Assembly: GCA_937996655.1 (NCBI GenBank) | Contig: CALKUK010000014.1 | Coordinates: forward strand, 186,001 to 250,000 | Reading direction: 5' to 3' | Length of the DNA stretch: 64,000 nucleotides | Source: an uncultured Sphingomonadaceae bacterium | Lineage (GTDB): Bacteria; Pseudomonadota; Alphaproteobacteria; Sphingomonadales; Sphingomonadaceae | Part shown: one piece after another, positions 15,641 to 26,635 of the stretch | Numbering within the stretch: position 1 is the first letter of the stretch | How the letters are laid out: each line of letters starts with the position of its first letter | The notes under the pieces: model-generated | Databases searched by the model: none | Told to the model about the DNA's origin: nothing | What the model saw: the letters and a program-made list of their open reading frames with translations, nothing else | Position numbers and translations under genes: made by a program

Positions 15641-16875
15641 TTATAGGTTGTCAGCCCTTCTAGCGCGACGGGCCCCCGCGCGTGGAGGCGGCCGGTGGCA
15701 ATGCCGATTTCGGCCCCCAGACCAAATTCACCGCCATCGGCGAACTGGGTGGAGGCATTCCACATGACAATCGCTGAATCGACGCCGTTCAAAAAGGCTT
15801 CTGCTGCGGTCGGGTCTTCGGTGATGATGGCGTCTGTATGGTGGGAGCCATGTGTGTTGATATGGGCAACTGCCGCATCGACGCTGTCCACAAAGGCGAC
15901 CGAACAGATCGCGTCGAGATATTCTGTGGTCCAGTCGTCTTCCGTCGCGGGTGTGATGCGGGGATCGAGTGCCGCGACCTCGGGCGTGCCACGCACTTCG
16001 CATCCGGCGTCAAGCAAGGCCGTAACCACCGGCGTCGGGTCCGCAAAATGCCGGTCGATGAGCAAGGTCTCCATCGATCCGCAAATGCCCGTGCGCCGCA
16101 TCTTGGCATTGAGCGCAATGTCTCGTGCCTTGGCTGGGTCGGCCTGCGGATGGATATAGGTGTGGCAGATGCCGTCGAGATGGGCGAGCACCGGCACGCG
16201 CGCCTCTTCCTGCACGCGCGCGACCAGCGCCTTGCCGCCGCGCGGAATGATGATGTCGATGAGGCCGTGGGCCGCCAGCATTGCGCCGACAGCGGCGCGG
16301 TCTTGCGTCGGCACCAGTTGGATGGCGTCTTCGGGCAGGCCGCCTTTGATGAGGCCCGCACGCAGCGCGGCATAGATGGCGCGGTTGCTGTGCACCGCTT
16401 CCGTCCCGCCCCGCAGGATCGCCGCATTGCCGGATTTGAGGCAGAGGGCTGCTGCATCCGCCGTCACATTGGGGCGGCTTTCATAAATGATGCCAATGAC
16501 GCCTAAGGGCACCCGCACGCGGGACAAATGGAGGCCGTTGGGCCGCACCGCCTCATCAATGACCATGCCGACCGGATCGCGCAGGACGGCAACGGAATCA
16601 ACGGCGGCGGCAATGCCTTCCAGCCGGTCGGGTGTCAGGCGCAGTCGGTCCAGCAGGGCAGCGGATAGGCCGTTGCGCTCTCCCGCTTCGAGATCGAGCC
16701 GGTTGGCGGACAGGATGTCATCAGCACGGGCGCGCAGTTCGGCGGCCGCGAGGTTGAGCGCATCGGCCTTGCGTGCCACGGGAACACCGGCCAGCGCGGC
16801 ACTGGCGGCGCGGGCTTTTTGCCCCATTTCGGCAATCAGTTGCCGTGCACTGTCTTCATTCCCCTGCATGGCCAT
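15604..16875 (-). CDS. proA: Glutamate-5-semialdehyde dehydrogenase (gamma-glutamyl phosphate reductase)
   Basis: ProA reduces gamma-glutamyl phosphate to glutamate semialdehyde with NADPH, the second step of proline synthesis. The 423-residue protein has the aldehyde-dehydrogenase fold and the catalytic cysteine C265 in RRTGICGSMETLL. IIYESRPNVTADAAALCLKSGN (128-149) is the nucleotide-binding part, quoted here only as the segment starting IIYESRPNV. Length is normal. The partner kinase proB is not in the window. It is first in the proA-nadD-rsfS-rlmH run. Confidence 0.95.
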   Translation of the reverse strand: MAMQGNEDSARQLIAEMGQKARAASAALAGVPVARKADALNLAAAELRARADDILSANRLDLEAGERNGLSAALLDRLRLTPDRLEGIAAAVDSVAVLRDPVGMVIDEAVRPNGLHLSRVRVPLGVIGIIYESRPNVTADAAALCLKSGNAAILRGGTEAVHSNRAIYAALRAGLIKGGLPEDAIQLVPTQDRAAVGAMLAAHGLIDIIIPRGGKALVARVQEEARVPVLAHLDGICHTYIHPQADPAKARDIALNAKMRRTGICGSMETLLIDRHFADPTPVVTALLDAGCEVRGTPEVAALDPRITPATEDDWTTEYLDAICSVAFVDSVDAAVAHINTHGSHHTDAIITEDPTAAEAFLNGVDSAIVMWNASTQFADGGEFGLGAEIGIATGRLHARGPVALEGLTTYKWVVRGTGQTRP

Positions 16876-16944
16876 CCGTTAGCAAAGCACCCGCCAAAAC
16901 GCAAAAGCGATGACAAGGGCGCAGGAGGCTGCAATAGTAAAACT

Positions 16945-18201
16945 ATGGCGGGTGAGATTGAGGCTGTGGGCGATATGGTGACGGGCGGGCTCCTGGCCCG
17001 CGCTGTCGAACCAAAAGCAGGGGAAGGGCATGGCGGCCAGAGCGGCCCCTGCCTGAATTGCGGGGCAGATGTCTCCGGCGCCTATTGCGCGGCCTGCGGG
17101 CAAAAGCTGCATATCCACCGCACCTTGGGGGAATTCGGGCACGATCTGGCCCACAGCGTATTCCATTTTGATGGCAAGATCTGGCGGACGCTTCCGCTGC
17201 TGGCCTGGAACCCCGGCCATCTGACGCGCCGCTATATCCATGGGGAGCGGGCCAAGTTCGTTTCCCCGTTCGCGCTGTTCCTGTTCAGCGTGTTCCTGAT
17301 GTTCGCCATCTTCAGCTGGGTGATGCCGAAGCAGACGGATGTGGTGACCCCGCTGTCTCCCAAAGAAGCCGTCACCGCGCTCGACAAGGATCGGGCGGAG
17401 TTGCGCAAAAGCATCGCGGATCTGGAAACGCAGAAGACAGATGCGCAGGCTCGACAAGCGCGGACCGATTGGATCGATGGAGAAATCGCAAAGACACGTG
17501 CGCTCTTATCCGAGATCGAAAAGGACAAGACGATTGAGGTGTCGGCGCAGGCGGTCGGCAAGCGCCAACTTTTAATCAACCGGCGCAAGATGGAGACCGA
17601 AATCGCGCAGCTTGAGGCCAAGCGCGCCGATGCGGCGGCCGCGGGCAAGCCGACCAAGCCTATTCAGGAGGATATTGATACGCTGAAAACCGGTCTGACG
17701 GTGATGGGCGTGGCCTCTTCCGGAATAGAAGGCGGCTTTGGGGTCGACAGCGTCAATTTCGATTTTGGCTGGCCCGCCATCCGTGAGGCGGTGCAGCACG
17801 CCTCCAAAAACCCGCAGCTGCTCATGTATAAGCTCCAGTCCAATGCCTATAAATTCAGCTGGGCGCTCATCCCCTTGTCAGCGCCCTTTTTGTGGCTGTT
17901 GTTTTTCTGGCGGCGTGATTTCTTCCTGTTCGATCATGCGGTGTTCGTGACCTACTCGATCGCGTTCATGATGATGCTGACCACGGTCTGCGTTGTTGCC
18001 ATCCAGTTTCCCGGATCAGAAGTGCTGGGTGGATTTGCGCTAACACTCTATCCGCCGTTCCACATGTATCGCCAGTTGAAGCAGGCTTATGGGCTGTCGC
18101 GATTTGGCGCGCTGTGGCGCACGCTGATGCTAATGACCTTCGCGGTGACTGCGCTGGCGTTGTTCTTCGTCTTCGTGCTCTCCATGGGGCTCTCCGGATA
18201 G
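16945..18201 (+). CDS. DUF3667-type membrane protein with zinc ribbon and coiled coil
   Basis: This 418-residue protein begins with a short soluble part holding C36-x2-C39 and C48-x2-C51 (CLNCGADVSGAYCAACG), a zinc ribbon. A DUF3667-like segment follows, then a first membrane helix near residues 108-128. Residues of about 135-255 are highly charged and heptad-like (for example DKDRAELRKSIADLETQK), a predicted coiled coil. Three or four membrane helices close the protein. DUF3667 proteins have no known function. The ATG chosen (MAGEIEAV) precedes the ribbon. Its last 72 bases overlap the 3' end of the convergent DUF3800 gene. Confidence 0.75.
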   Translation: MAGEIEAVGDMVTGGLLARAVEPKAGEGHGGQSGPCLNCGADVSGAYCAACGQKLHIHRTLGEFGHDLAHSVFHFDGKIWRTLPLLAWNPGHLTRRYIHGERAKFVSPFALFLFSVFLMFAIFSWVMPKQTDVVTPLSPKEAVTALDKDRAELRKSIADLETQKTDAQARQARTDWIDGEIAKTRALLSEIEKDKTIEVSAQAVGKRQLLINRRKMETEIAQLEAKRADAAAAGKPTKPIQEDIDTLKTGLTVMGVASSGIEGGFGVDSVNFDFGWPAIREAVQHASKNPQLLMYKLQSNAYKFSWALIPLSAPFLWLLFFWRRDFFLFDHAVFVTYSIAFMMMLTTVCVVAIQFPGSEVLGGFALTLYPPFHMYRQLKQAYGLSRFGALWRTLMLMTFAVTALALFFVFVLSMGLSG

Positions 18202-18789
18202 GATCCTCATGGTGAGGCGCCCTGCATGCATCAGGGGTGTCACAATGGCCGCCATCCGCGCCTGACGGTTGCCGGGGAGGGCGCGGGTGAAGAAGGTGTT
18301 GGCAATGACATCCGCCAATTGAAGGCCCGCCGCACGGTGGCTCAACTCCAGCCGGGCAGTCCCACAGGGGCCGACGAGCCGGCCAATATCGGATCGGATG
18401 AGCGCCAGCGTGTCGGCAGAATAGCGGCCATCGTCGATGATCACTTTGGCGCACGCCCCCGCCGTGGGTAGCATGGCCCCCACCACATCTTCCAAAAGGG
18501 CTGTGTAGATGTCGACATCATGGTCGCCGCGATCCATGCCCAGCGCAGGCTGTGTGGCTGACAGGGCAAGGCCCACGATCGACGTCGCGTTTGATTTTTC
18601 CAGCAGTTCGAACAGGAGACCGCGTTCGCCGAGCGCGATGCGGCTGCCTTTGATCTCTCCGGTCATTCCAGTCACTGCCCGAAAGCGGGCAACGATATGG
18701 TCGGCCTCGTCCGCATCTATGCAAAGGCCCGCGAGCGTCATGACATTGCGTCCGACGCCCCCGGACTCATCGCAGTAGATTTCAGGCAA
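18130..18789 (-). CDS. DUF3800-like protein (possible RNase H-fold nuclease)
   Basis: The 219-residue protein starts with IYCDESGG, the acidic opening seen in DUF3800 proteins, and has VIIDDGRY in the middle and SHRAAGLQLADVIANT near the end. These three acidic segments are where the family places its RNase H-like active site. The function is not established; some relatives are found in defence or mobile contexts, but nothing around this copy suggests that. The start is TTG with no convincing ribosome site. Its 3' end lies inside the DUF3667 gene. It sits seven bases upstream of the ftsH stop, on the same strand, so it is downstream of ftsH in transcription. Confidence 0.7.
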   Translation of the reverse strand: MPEIYCDESGGVGRNVMTLAGLCIDADEADHIVARFRAVTGMTGEIKGSRIALGERGLLFELLEKSNATSIVGLALSATQPALGMDRGDHDVDIYTALLEDVVGAMLPTAGACAKVIIDDGRYSADTLALIRSDIGRLVGPCGTARLELSHRAAGLQLADVIANTFFTRALPGNRQARMAAIVTPLMHAGRLTMRILSGEPHGEHEDEEQRQRSHREGH

Positions 18790-18795
18790 AAGGGG

Positions 18796-20739
<1,944 letters not shown>

Positions 20740-20814
20740 CGTATTTTTCCGCCTTTCGTGCGGCCTAGATAGGCACGGCAAACTTAATAACAATGCAACG
20801 AATCGGCAAATCCG

Positions 20815-21765
20815 TTAGTTTTTGCGGCGCGGGGGTGCTTTCTGGAATGTCCAGAAGTCGCCACCGGAACATTTGACCCCGGCGAGCGTGCAGACCTTAC
20901 GCTCCCAAAGTGCCCGAATCATCCGATCCAGCTCATCGCTGCGGGGGGCCACGCCGGGCATCACTTGGGCCATGCATTTGACGACAATGCGGCGGACAAG
21001 CTCATGCGGCAAGCCCTTGGCATCGAGCGACACTATCCCCAAAGCAAGCGTTCCACGCCGCGACAGATAATCGTCTGCGGCCCAGTCCAGCGCCTGATCT
21101 GCCGAGGCAAGGGCGGCCCCAGACCGGACGGCGCCCGCGGGATCAAGCCAACTGGCCTGTTCAAGCGCCCGCCGCAGTCTTGCGCGGTCATAGCGGTCAT
21201 CGTGATTTGAGGGATCATCGACCGCTTCGATGCCCTGCGCGTCGAGCAGCGCGACCAGCTCTGCTTTACGCCAGGTCATCAACGGACGGGCAATGCGCCC
21301 GCGCAAGGTACGGATGCCGGCCATGCCGCCGACGCCTGCCCCACGGTTGAGGCGCATGAGCATTGTTTCCAGCTGATCATCCGCATGGTGCGCGGTCAGA
21401 ATAAGGTCGAGCTGTAGCGCGTCAGCCCATTGTTCCAGCACTTCATAGCGCTTCTTGCGCGCCCAGGCAGATGTGTTGCCGGGCGGCTTGGGAGGCAGGG
21501 TCAGGATGCTGTGGCGGACAGCCAGTGCCTTGGCGATGCCGGACACATAGCGGGCTTCTGATGCCGCCTCCGGGCGCAAGCCATGGTCGACAGTGGCAGC
21601 CTCGACATGGTCCAGCGTCTCGGCGGCGAGCAGCAGCAGGGCAAGGCTATCCGGCCCACCCGAAACGGCGAGGCCGACGCGCTTCTTGCCCATGCCGGCA
21701 ATCGCCTGAAAATCACGCAAAAACCGGGCGGCTGCCGTTTCGTCGAGAGTGCGGACCTGATTCAC
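20815..21765 (-). CDS. tilS: tRNA(Ile)-lysidine synthase
   Basis: TilS attaches lysine to cytidine 34 of tRNA-Ile(CAU), so that it reads AUA codons. It is essential in most bacteria. The 316-residue protein has the PP-loop AVSGGPDSLALLLL near residue 33 and the family segments VDHGLRPEA and LTAHHADDQLETMLMRL. It has only the N-terminal catalytic domain and a short extension, as in other compact TilS enzymes. The start is GTG. It lies between cpoB and ftsH. Confidence 0.94.
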   Translation of the reverse strand: MNQVRTLDETAAARFLRDFQAIAGMGKKRVGLAVSGGPDSLALLLLAAETLDHVEAATVDHGLRPEAASEARYVSGIAKALAVRHSILTLPPKPPGNTSAWARKKRYEVLEQWADALQLDLILTAHHADDQLETMLMRLNRGAGVGGMAGIRTLRGRIARPLMTWRKAELVALLDAQGIEAVDDPSNHDDRYDRARLRRALEQASWLDPAGAVRSGAALASADQALDWAADDYLSRRGTLALGIVSLDAKGLPHELVRRIVVKCMAQVMPGVAPRSDELDRMIRALWERKVCTLAGVKCSGGDFWTFQKAPPRRKN

Positions 21766-21836
21766 AGGAACGAGTGTGCCGCGACCCGCCCTGAGATGTC
21801 ACGCGCTTTATCACCGCTTTGGCGAAATTGACGGGA

Positions 21837-22826
21837 TCAGACCGCGCAGCTGGCGTCCGCCCGGGCCTTGGTGACGCGGGCCTTCAGGTCGGCAGGGGCG
21901 CTTGTCCCATAGACGTCCTTAAACTCGTCAAACACCTTGCAGGCATCGGGCAGTTTTTTCAGGCGAGTGAGGGCAACACCTAGATAATAAAGGCTTTCCG
22001 ATGCCCGGTCGCCCTTGGGATTTTTGGTGTAATTTTCATAAAAGGCAACCGACGCGAGCGCGGGCTTCCCTTCATCCAGATAGGCGCGGCCCAGCAGATT
22101 CTGGGCATAGCTTGCCCGCTTGTGCTTGGGGAATTTGGCGGCAAATTCTTTCAGCTTCACCTGCGCTTCGGGATACAATTTGGCCGTCCACAGGCGGAAG
22201 CCATAGGTATAGGCATCTTCGGCGGCATCGCCGGTCGCTGGGATTTCCACTGCATCGACGAGCGTCTTGCGCTTGGGGTCTGCTTTGGCGGGTGCCGCCG
22301 CTTTTGTTGTCGCGGCAACAGGGGCCTCAACCTTGGGCTTAACCGCCGCCGGCTTTGGCGTCTCCGTCACCGCCGCGGGCACGAGAGCTGCGGGCTTGGC
22401 AGCAGGCGGCGGGACGGCGGGCGCTGTCGTTGCCGCAGGCGTCGCATCGGGAACAGCCGGCTCCAGCGTCTTGAGGCGCGCATCGGTCACGCCCTGATAG
22501 GCCTTGAACGCTTCTTCAAGTTTCTTCAGCCGGTTGCCATCGAGCTCGACCTGCCCGGTCAGCATCTTCAACTGGGATTCCAGCGCATCGACGCGCGAGC
22601 TGAGGTCATTCAGCGGCGTGGAGGCCGGGGCGGCACCAGCATCACCGGTGTCCAGCGGTCCAATTTCCGGCTGCACGGGCGCGCCGCCGGGAAAGACTTT
22701 GCGCTGGACGGCTTTCATTTCCTTTTCCAGCTTCCCGACCCGCAGTTCAACGGCGGTGTCCTGTGCTGCCAAAGGGGCGGCGGCGACAGCCGATAACAGG
22801 GCAATCGAAATCAAGGCATGACGCAT
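21837..22826 (-). CDS. cpoB: Tol-Pal system coordinator CpoB (YbgF)
   Basis: CpoB is a periplasmic protein that links Tol-Pal driven outer-membrane constriction to peptidoglycan synthesis at division. The 329-residue protein has a signal peptide (HALISIALLSAVAAAPLAA), an N-terminal coiled coil (about 25-125), and a long alanine/proline linker (about 125-195). A C-terminal TPR domain follows, starting AEDAYTYGFRLWTAKLYPEA. The order cpoB-tilS-ftsH is typical; tolQRAB and pal are not in the window. The linker is unusually long and lysine-rich. Confidence 0.88.
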   Translation of the reverse strand: MRHALISIALLSAVAAAPLAAQDTAVELRVGKLEKEMKAVQRKVFPGGAPVQPEIGPLDTGDAGAAPASTPLNDLSSRVDALESQLKMLTGQVELDGNRLKKLEEAFKAYQGVTDARLKTLEPAVPDATPAATTAPAVPPPAAKPAALVPAAVTETPKPAAVKPKVEAPVAATTKAAAPAKADPKRKTLVDAVEIPATGDAAEDAYTYGFRLWTAKLYPEAQVKLKEFAAKFPKHKRASYAQNLLGRAYLDEGKPALASVAFYENYTKNPKGDRASESLYYLGVALTRLKKLPDACKVFDEFKDVYGTSAPADLKARVTKARADASCAV

Positions 22827-22886
22827 GACTGGTTATTCCCCTCGCGACCTAATCTTTGTGACCTCTGAACCAGACTGGACCTGCAA

Positions 22887-23711
22887 TCAAGGCCGGGCCG
22901 TTGTTGCGGCCGATGTGGCTGTGGGTGGCGATGCAGGCGATGTCTCGGGCTTCACGGCGCGTGCGGTCAGGGCCGCATCGGTCAGAACAACGTCCTTCAC
23001 TGTCGTTTCTGCCGGACCAAGCGCGGGCACGGCCCGTCCGCCGATGGTGACGGTGATCTGGTCTGCACGTCCTGTTCGGATCATCGGCGTGTCGGCCTCG
23101 GCGGGCACCTGATAGGCCTCGCCCTTCTTTTTCACGCCTTCAAACAACACCTTGTCATTCTTGTCGTAGATGCGGAACCAGACATCGTCTTGCGCGGTCA
23201 GCACAACCGGACCCGCGACGGGCTTGGGTTGTGGTGTGGCAATGGTGATGCTTTTGGCCGGTGCGGGCGCTTCGGCGACGAGCGCTGATGGCCCGCTGTC
23301 CAAAACGCCACTGCGCCAGACGCCATAGGCCGCTGCAATCAGAAGAACGACAATGAGGGCCGTCCAAGCGAGCCAGCGCGGCGGCACTCGGGCCGGATCG
23401 GCAATATCGTCCTCCGACTGGCTGTGACGGTTCTCACCATCATGGCCCAGTTCGGTGCGAAGGGATTTGGCCAGCCCCACTTCATCGGCGCCGACAGCGC
23501 GGGCATAGGCCTTTACGAAGCCAACCGCATAAGTGATGGAGGGTAGCGCCGAATAATCCCCCATCTCAATCGCTTCCAAATGGCGCTGAGGGATTCTGGT
23601 TTTCGTTGCAATATCAGCGAGATCAAGACCAACCGAAGCGCGCGCCGCACGCAGCTTATCACCCACACGTTCCACAATGAGCGCGTCGGACGCACCCTCA
23701 GCTTCGGTCAT
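22887..23711 (-). CDS. RodZ-like helix-turn-helix membrane protein (DUF4115)
   Basis: The 274-residue protein has an N-terminal helix-turn-helix domain (LRAARASVGLDLADIATKT, about 15-85), a membrane helix (RWLAWTALIVVLLIAAAYGV, about 132-151) and a periplasmic DUF4115 domain (about 185-250). This is the plan of RodZ, which bridges MreB to the cell-wall elongation machinery. The helix-turn-helix in RodZ binds MreB rather than DNA. GGGGAG six bases upstream of the ATG supports this start rather than an open extension. The proline- and alanine-rich C-terminus is probably disordered. It is upstream of cpoB, 60 bases apart. Confidence 0.82.
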   Translation of the reverse strand: MTEAEGASDALIVERVGDKLRAARASVGLDLADIATKTRIPQRHLEAIEMGDYSALPSITYAVGFVKAYARAVGADEVGLAKSLRTELGHDGENRHSQSEDDIADPARVPPRWLAWTALIVVLLIAAAYGVWRSGVLDSGPSALVAEAPAPAKSITIATPQPKPVAGPVVLTAQDDVWFRIYDKNDKVLFEGVKKKGEAYQVPAEADTPMIRTGRADQITVTIGGRAVPALGPAETTVKDVVLTDAALTARAVKPETSPASPPTATSAATTARP

Positions 23712-23793
23712 TTTAAACTCCCCAACTACGCAGGCCCCTAAAGCGAGCTTTCCCAAGCTTGGGCGCGGGTGTCAATGCCCTGCCAATATGGCG

Positions 23794-26073
23794 CTAAGCA
23801 ATCTCCACCTTTTTCTCCCTGGCCCAGTCCATAAGGGCCGCCCGGATGTCTGCGGGCGGATGGGCCAGCAGGGTATCCATAATGTCCTTTGCCGCCGCCA
23901 AATCGAGCGAGCGGACCATCGCCTTGACCGGCGCGACGGCGGCTGGTGTGATCGATAGCCGGTCGATACCGATGCCGAGCAAGGCCATCGCCTCCAGCGT
24001 GCGTCCCCCCATTTCCCCGCAGACCGTAACCGGCACATCGGCGGCCTGACATTCGCGCACCACACGCCGGATGAACCTTAAAATGGCGGGGGAGAGCCAG
24101 TCATACCGTTCCGCCAGCTTTGGATTGGCGCGGTCTGCGGCAAACAGGAACTGGGTCAGGTCATTGGTGCCAATCGACAGGAAGTCGAGCTTGGGCAGAA
24201 TGAGGTCAAGCGTTTCGGCAAGGGCCGGCACTTCCAACATGGTGCCATAACGGATGCGCGCTGGCGTGGCGCGGCCCTGCTTTGTCATCCATTCCCGCTG
24301 GCGTTCAAAAATGGCGCGCGCCTGATCAAACTCCCAAGGTTCAGAAACCATCGGGAACATGACGCTCAGGGTGCGACCGGCCGCTGCTTCCAGCAGGGCT
24401 CGGGCCTGTGCCTTCATCAGCCCGTCGCGTTCCAGCGCCAGTCGGATGGCCCGCCAGCCCATGGCCGGGTTTTCTTCTTCGCCGGTATCAATGCGCAGAT
24501 AGGGGAGCGCCTTATCGCCGCCGATATCGACGGTGCGGAAGATGACAGGCCTGTCGCCGGCTGCGTCCAACACGTCGCGGTAGAGGCGCTGCTGACGTTC
24601 GCGTTGCGGCATGGTGGCCGATACGAGGAACTGGAATTCGGTGCGGAACAGACCGATGCCGTCGGCGCCCGTCACATCAAGCTGGGCCACATCATCCCGC
24701 AGACCGGCGTTCACCATCAGCGTGATGCGGACATCATCCTGCGTGACCGGCGGCTGGTTGCGCATCGCGGCATAAGCGGCTCTGCGCTTCTGCGATGTTT
24801 CCAGCCGGGCCTCAAAGGCTTCCTCCATCGCGGCGCTGGGGCGGACAAAGGCAGAGGCCTGCCCCACATCGAGAAGGACAAGATCGCCTTCGCTGATCAT
24901 CCGGCGGACATTGCGCACCCGGCCGAGCACAGGAACACCCATGGCACGCGCCACGATGGTGACGTGCGCGGTCAATGAGCCTTCTTCAAGAATGACGCCC
25001 TTCAGGCGGCGGCGATCATATTCGAGCAGTTCAGCAGGCCCGAGGTTGCGGGCAATAAGAATAGTGTCATGGCGAAGGCCGGCCTGCGCCGCAGACCCCA
25101 ATTGACCGGACACGATGCGGAGCAGGCGGTTCGCCATGTCTTCCAGATCGTGCATCCGGTCTGCCAGCAGGGGATCGTCAATCTGGCGCATCCGCATCCG
25201 GGTGCGCTGCTGAACGCGTTCAATGGCAGCCTCGGCGGTCAGGCCGCTGTCGATGGCTTCGTTGATGCGCCGACGCCAGCCTTCATCATAGGCGAACATC
25301 TTATACATCTCGAGCACTTCGCGATGTTCGCCCTCGACGCCGAACTCGGCCTCGCTGGCCATGCGCTCAATCTGCTCACGCATTTTATCAAACGCAGCAT
25401 AGACGCGGTGACGCTCGGCCTCGGTGTCTTCGGCAACAGTGTGTTCAATGGTGACGCGCGGCTGGTGGAAGACCGCCCGGCCGGATGCCATGCCGTCGAC
25501 CAGCTTCAACCCGGACAGGGTCTGTGCAGACGTGTCCTGCACCTTTGATCCGCGCCGTTCTTCATTGTCGATCAGCCCGGCATTGGCGATCAGTTCCGAC
25601 AGCACCATGGCGACGGTCTGAAGCGCCTCAATTTCCTCTTCGGCATATTTGCGCGGGTCAACATGCTGGACGCAGACGACGCCGACGGCATCTTCCTTGC
25701 GGATGATCGGCACGCCCGCAAAGCTGTGAAACAGGTCTTCCCCCGTTTCCGGCTTATAGGCAAAGTCCGGGTGGCTGGTGGCTTCGTCCAGGTTGAGGGT
25801 CGACACCTGTTGCGCGATCGTCCCGACCAGACCTTCACCCAGCGCCATTTTGGTGACGTGGACCGCCTCTTGCTTCAGGCCCTTCGTCGCGAAAAGCTCC
25901 AGCAGGCCATCACGGCGCAGATAGATGGAGCAGACTTCGCTTTTCAACACATCGGCGATGATGCCGACGACCTGATTAAGTTTGGCCTGCGCACTGGTGC
26001 GCGCCGCCATCACCTCGTGGAGGCGGGTCAAAATTTCCCGAGACGCTGAAGCGGCACTGGCTGGCATTGTCAT
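23794..26073 (-). CDS. ptsP: Phosphoenolpyruvate-protein phosphotransferase PtsP (EI-Ntr)
   Basis: PtsP starts the nitrogen-related phosphotransferase chain (EI-Ntr, NPr, EIIA-Ntr), a regulatory relay rather than a sugar importer. The 759-residue protein has an N-terminal GAF domain (about 30-165). Enzyme I domains follow, with the phosphorylated histidine at H370 (SLTAHVTIVARAMGVP) and a PEP-binding TIM barrel, where FRTEFQFLV, FPMVSEPWE and SIGTNDLTQF are recognisable. Neither NPr nor EIIA-Ntr is in the window. It is a single gene, 82 bases upstream of the RodZ-like gene on the same strand. Confidence 0.94.
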   Translation of the reverse strand: MTMPASAASASREILTRLHEVMAARTSAQAKLNQVVGIIADVLKSEVCSIYLRRDGLLELFATKGLKQEAVHVTKMALGEGLVGTIAQQVSTLNLDEATSHPDFAYKPETGEDLFHSFAGVPIIRKEDAVGVVCVQHVDPRKYAEEEIEALQTVAMVLSELIANAGLIDNEERRGSKVQDTSAQTLSGLKLVDGMASGRAVFHQPRVTIEHTVAEDTEAERHRVYAAFDKMREQIERMASEAEFGVEGEHREVLEMYKMFAYDEGWRRRINEAIDSGLTAEAAIERVQQRTRMRMRQIDDPLLADRMHDLEDMANRLLRIVSGQLGSAAQAGLRHDTILIARNLGPAELLEYDRRRLKGVILEEGSLTAHVTIVARAMGVPVLGRVRNVRRMISEGDLVLLDVGQASAFVRPSAAMEEAFEARLETSQKRRAAYAAMRNQPPVTQDDVRITLMVNAGLRDDVAQLDVTGADGIGLFRTEFQFLVSATMPQRERQQRLYRDVLDAAGDRPVIFRTVDIGGDKALPYLRIDTGEEENPAMGWRAIRLALERDGLMKAQARALLEAAAGRTLSVMFPMVSEPWEFDQARAIFERQREWMTKQGRATPARIRYGTMLEVPALAETLDLILPKLDFLSIGTNDLTQFLFAADRANPKLAERYDWLSPAILRFIRRVVRECQAADVPVTVCGEMGGRTLEAMALLGIGIDRLSITPAAVAPVKAMVRSLDLAAAKDIMDTLLAHPPADIRAALMDWAREKKVEIA

Positions 26074-26155
26074 GCGCTAGCAGTTTGTGAACGCGGATGC
26101 CAACGGGAAGAAATCGAATGCCGAATGCCCTGAAAAAGATCGGTATAACAGTATC

Positions 26156-26635
26156 TTAGCTGCCATCACCGTCTTTTTCCTCTCCATCGGCAGGTGTGTC
26201 TGTTGTCCCGGTGGCGGGCACAACGGGGCGCTTGGGCAATTTGCCCCCGTTGCAGGCATAGATCATGGCCTGTTCCACCAGCGTGCCGGGGGCGACGGGA
26301 TCATATTTCATCGCGACATCGGCCCCGACCCAGTCGTGCGACTTCTTCCCATTAACGGTGCGGGCATAAGTGAGCGTCGCCATTGTCCGGCGGGGGCAAT
26401 CAAAGCTGTAGCGGACGCGCTCCACACTGCCGCGGCCCGCCCCGTTGCGCATTTCGACAAAGACCTGCATCGCTGTGAAGTCGCGCAGGCCAAAGACGGG
26501 GGCGGAGGCTTTCAGGCTCGTCACATCGACAAGGATCTGGCGACCGCCCTCATTCTCCCCCAGCACCACCAGCGCTTGGCCAAAGGCAGGCGCTGCTAGG
26601 CTCGCCAAGATCAGCGGGAGGGCAAGGCGCGTCAT
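26156..26635 (-). CDS. Exported surface-adhesin E-like protein
   Basis: The protein of about 159 residues starts with a signal peptide (MTRLALPLILASLAAPAFG). The mature domain has the layout of surface-adhesin protein E-like proteins. DVTSLKASAPVFGLRDFTAM and FVEMRNGAG are followed by a YSFDCPRR segment and a distal cysteine (MIYACNG), which probably form a disulfide. The last 25 residues are acidic and disordered. The ATG overlaps the stop of the monooxygenase gene by four bases. The function is unknown; a periplasmic or surface role is inferred from the signal peptide only. Confidence 0.68.
   Translation of the reverse strand: MTRLALPLILASLAAPAFGQALVVLGENEGGRQILVDVTSLKASAPVFGLRDFTAMQVFVEMRNGAGRGSVERVRYSFDCPRRTMATLTYARTVNGKKSHDWVGADVAMKYDPVAPGTLVEQAMIYACNGGKLPKRPVVPATGTTDTPADGEEKDGDGS

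Noticed and set aside
18130..18789. DUF3800 gene as part of a defence island
   Set aside because: All neighbours are housekeeping (ftsH, tilS, proA); no other defence-type or mobile gene is near.
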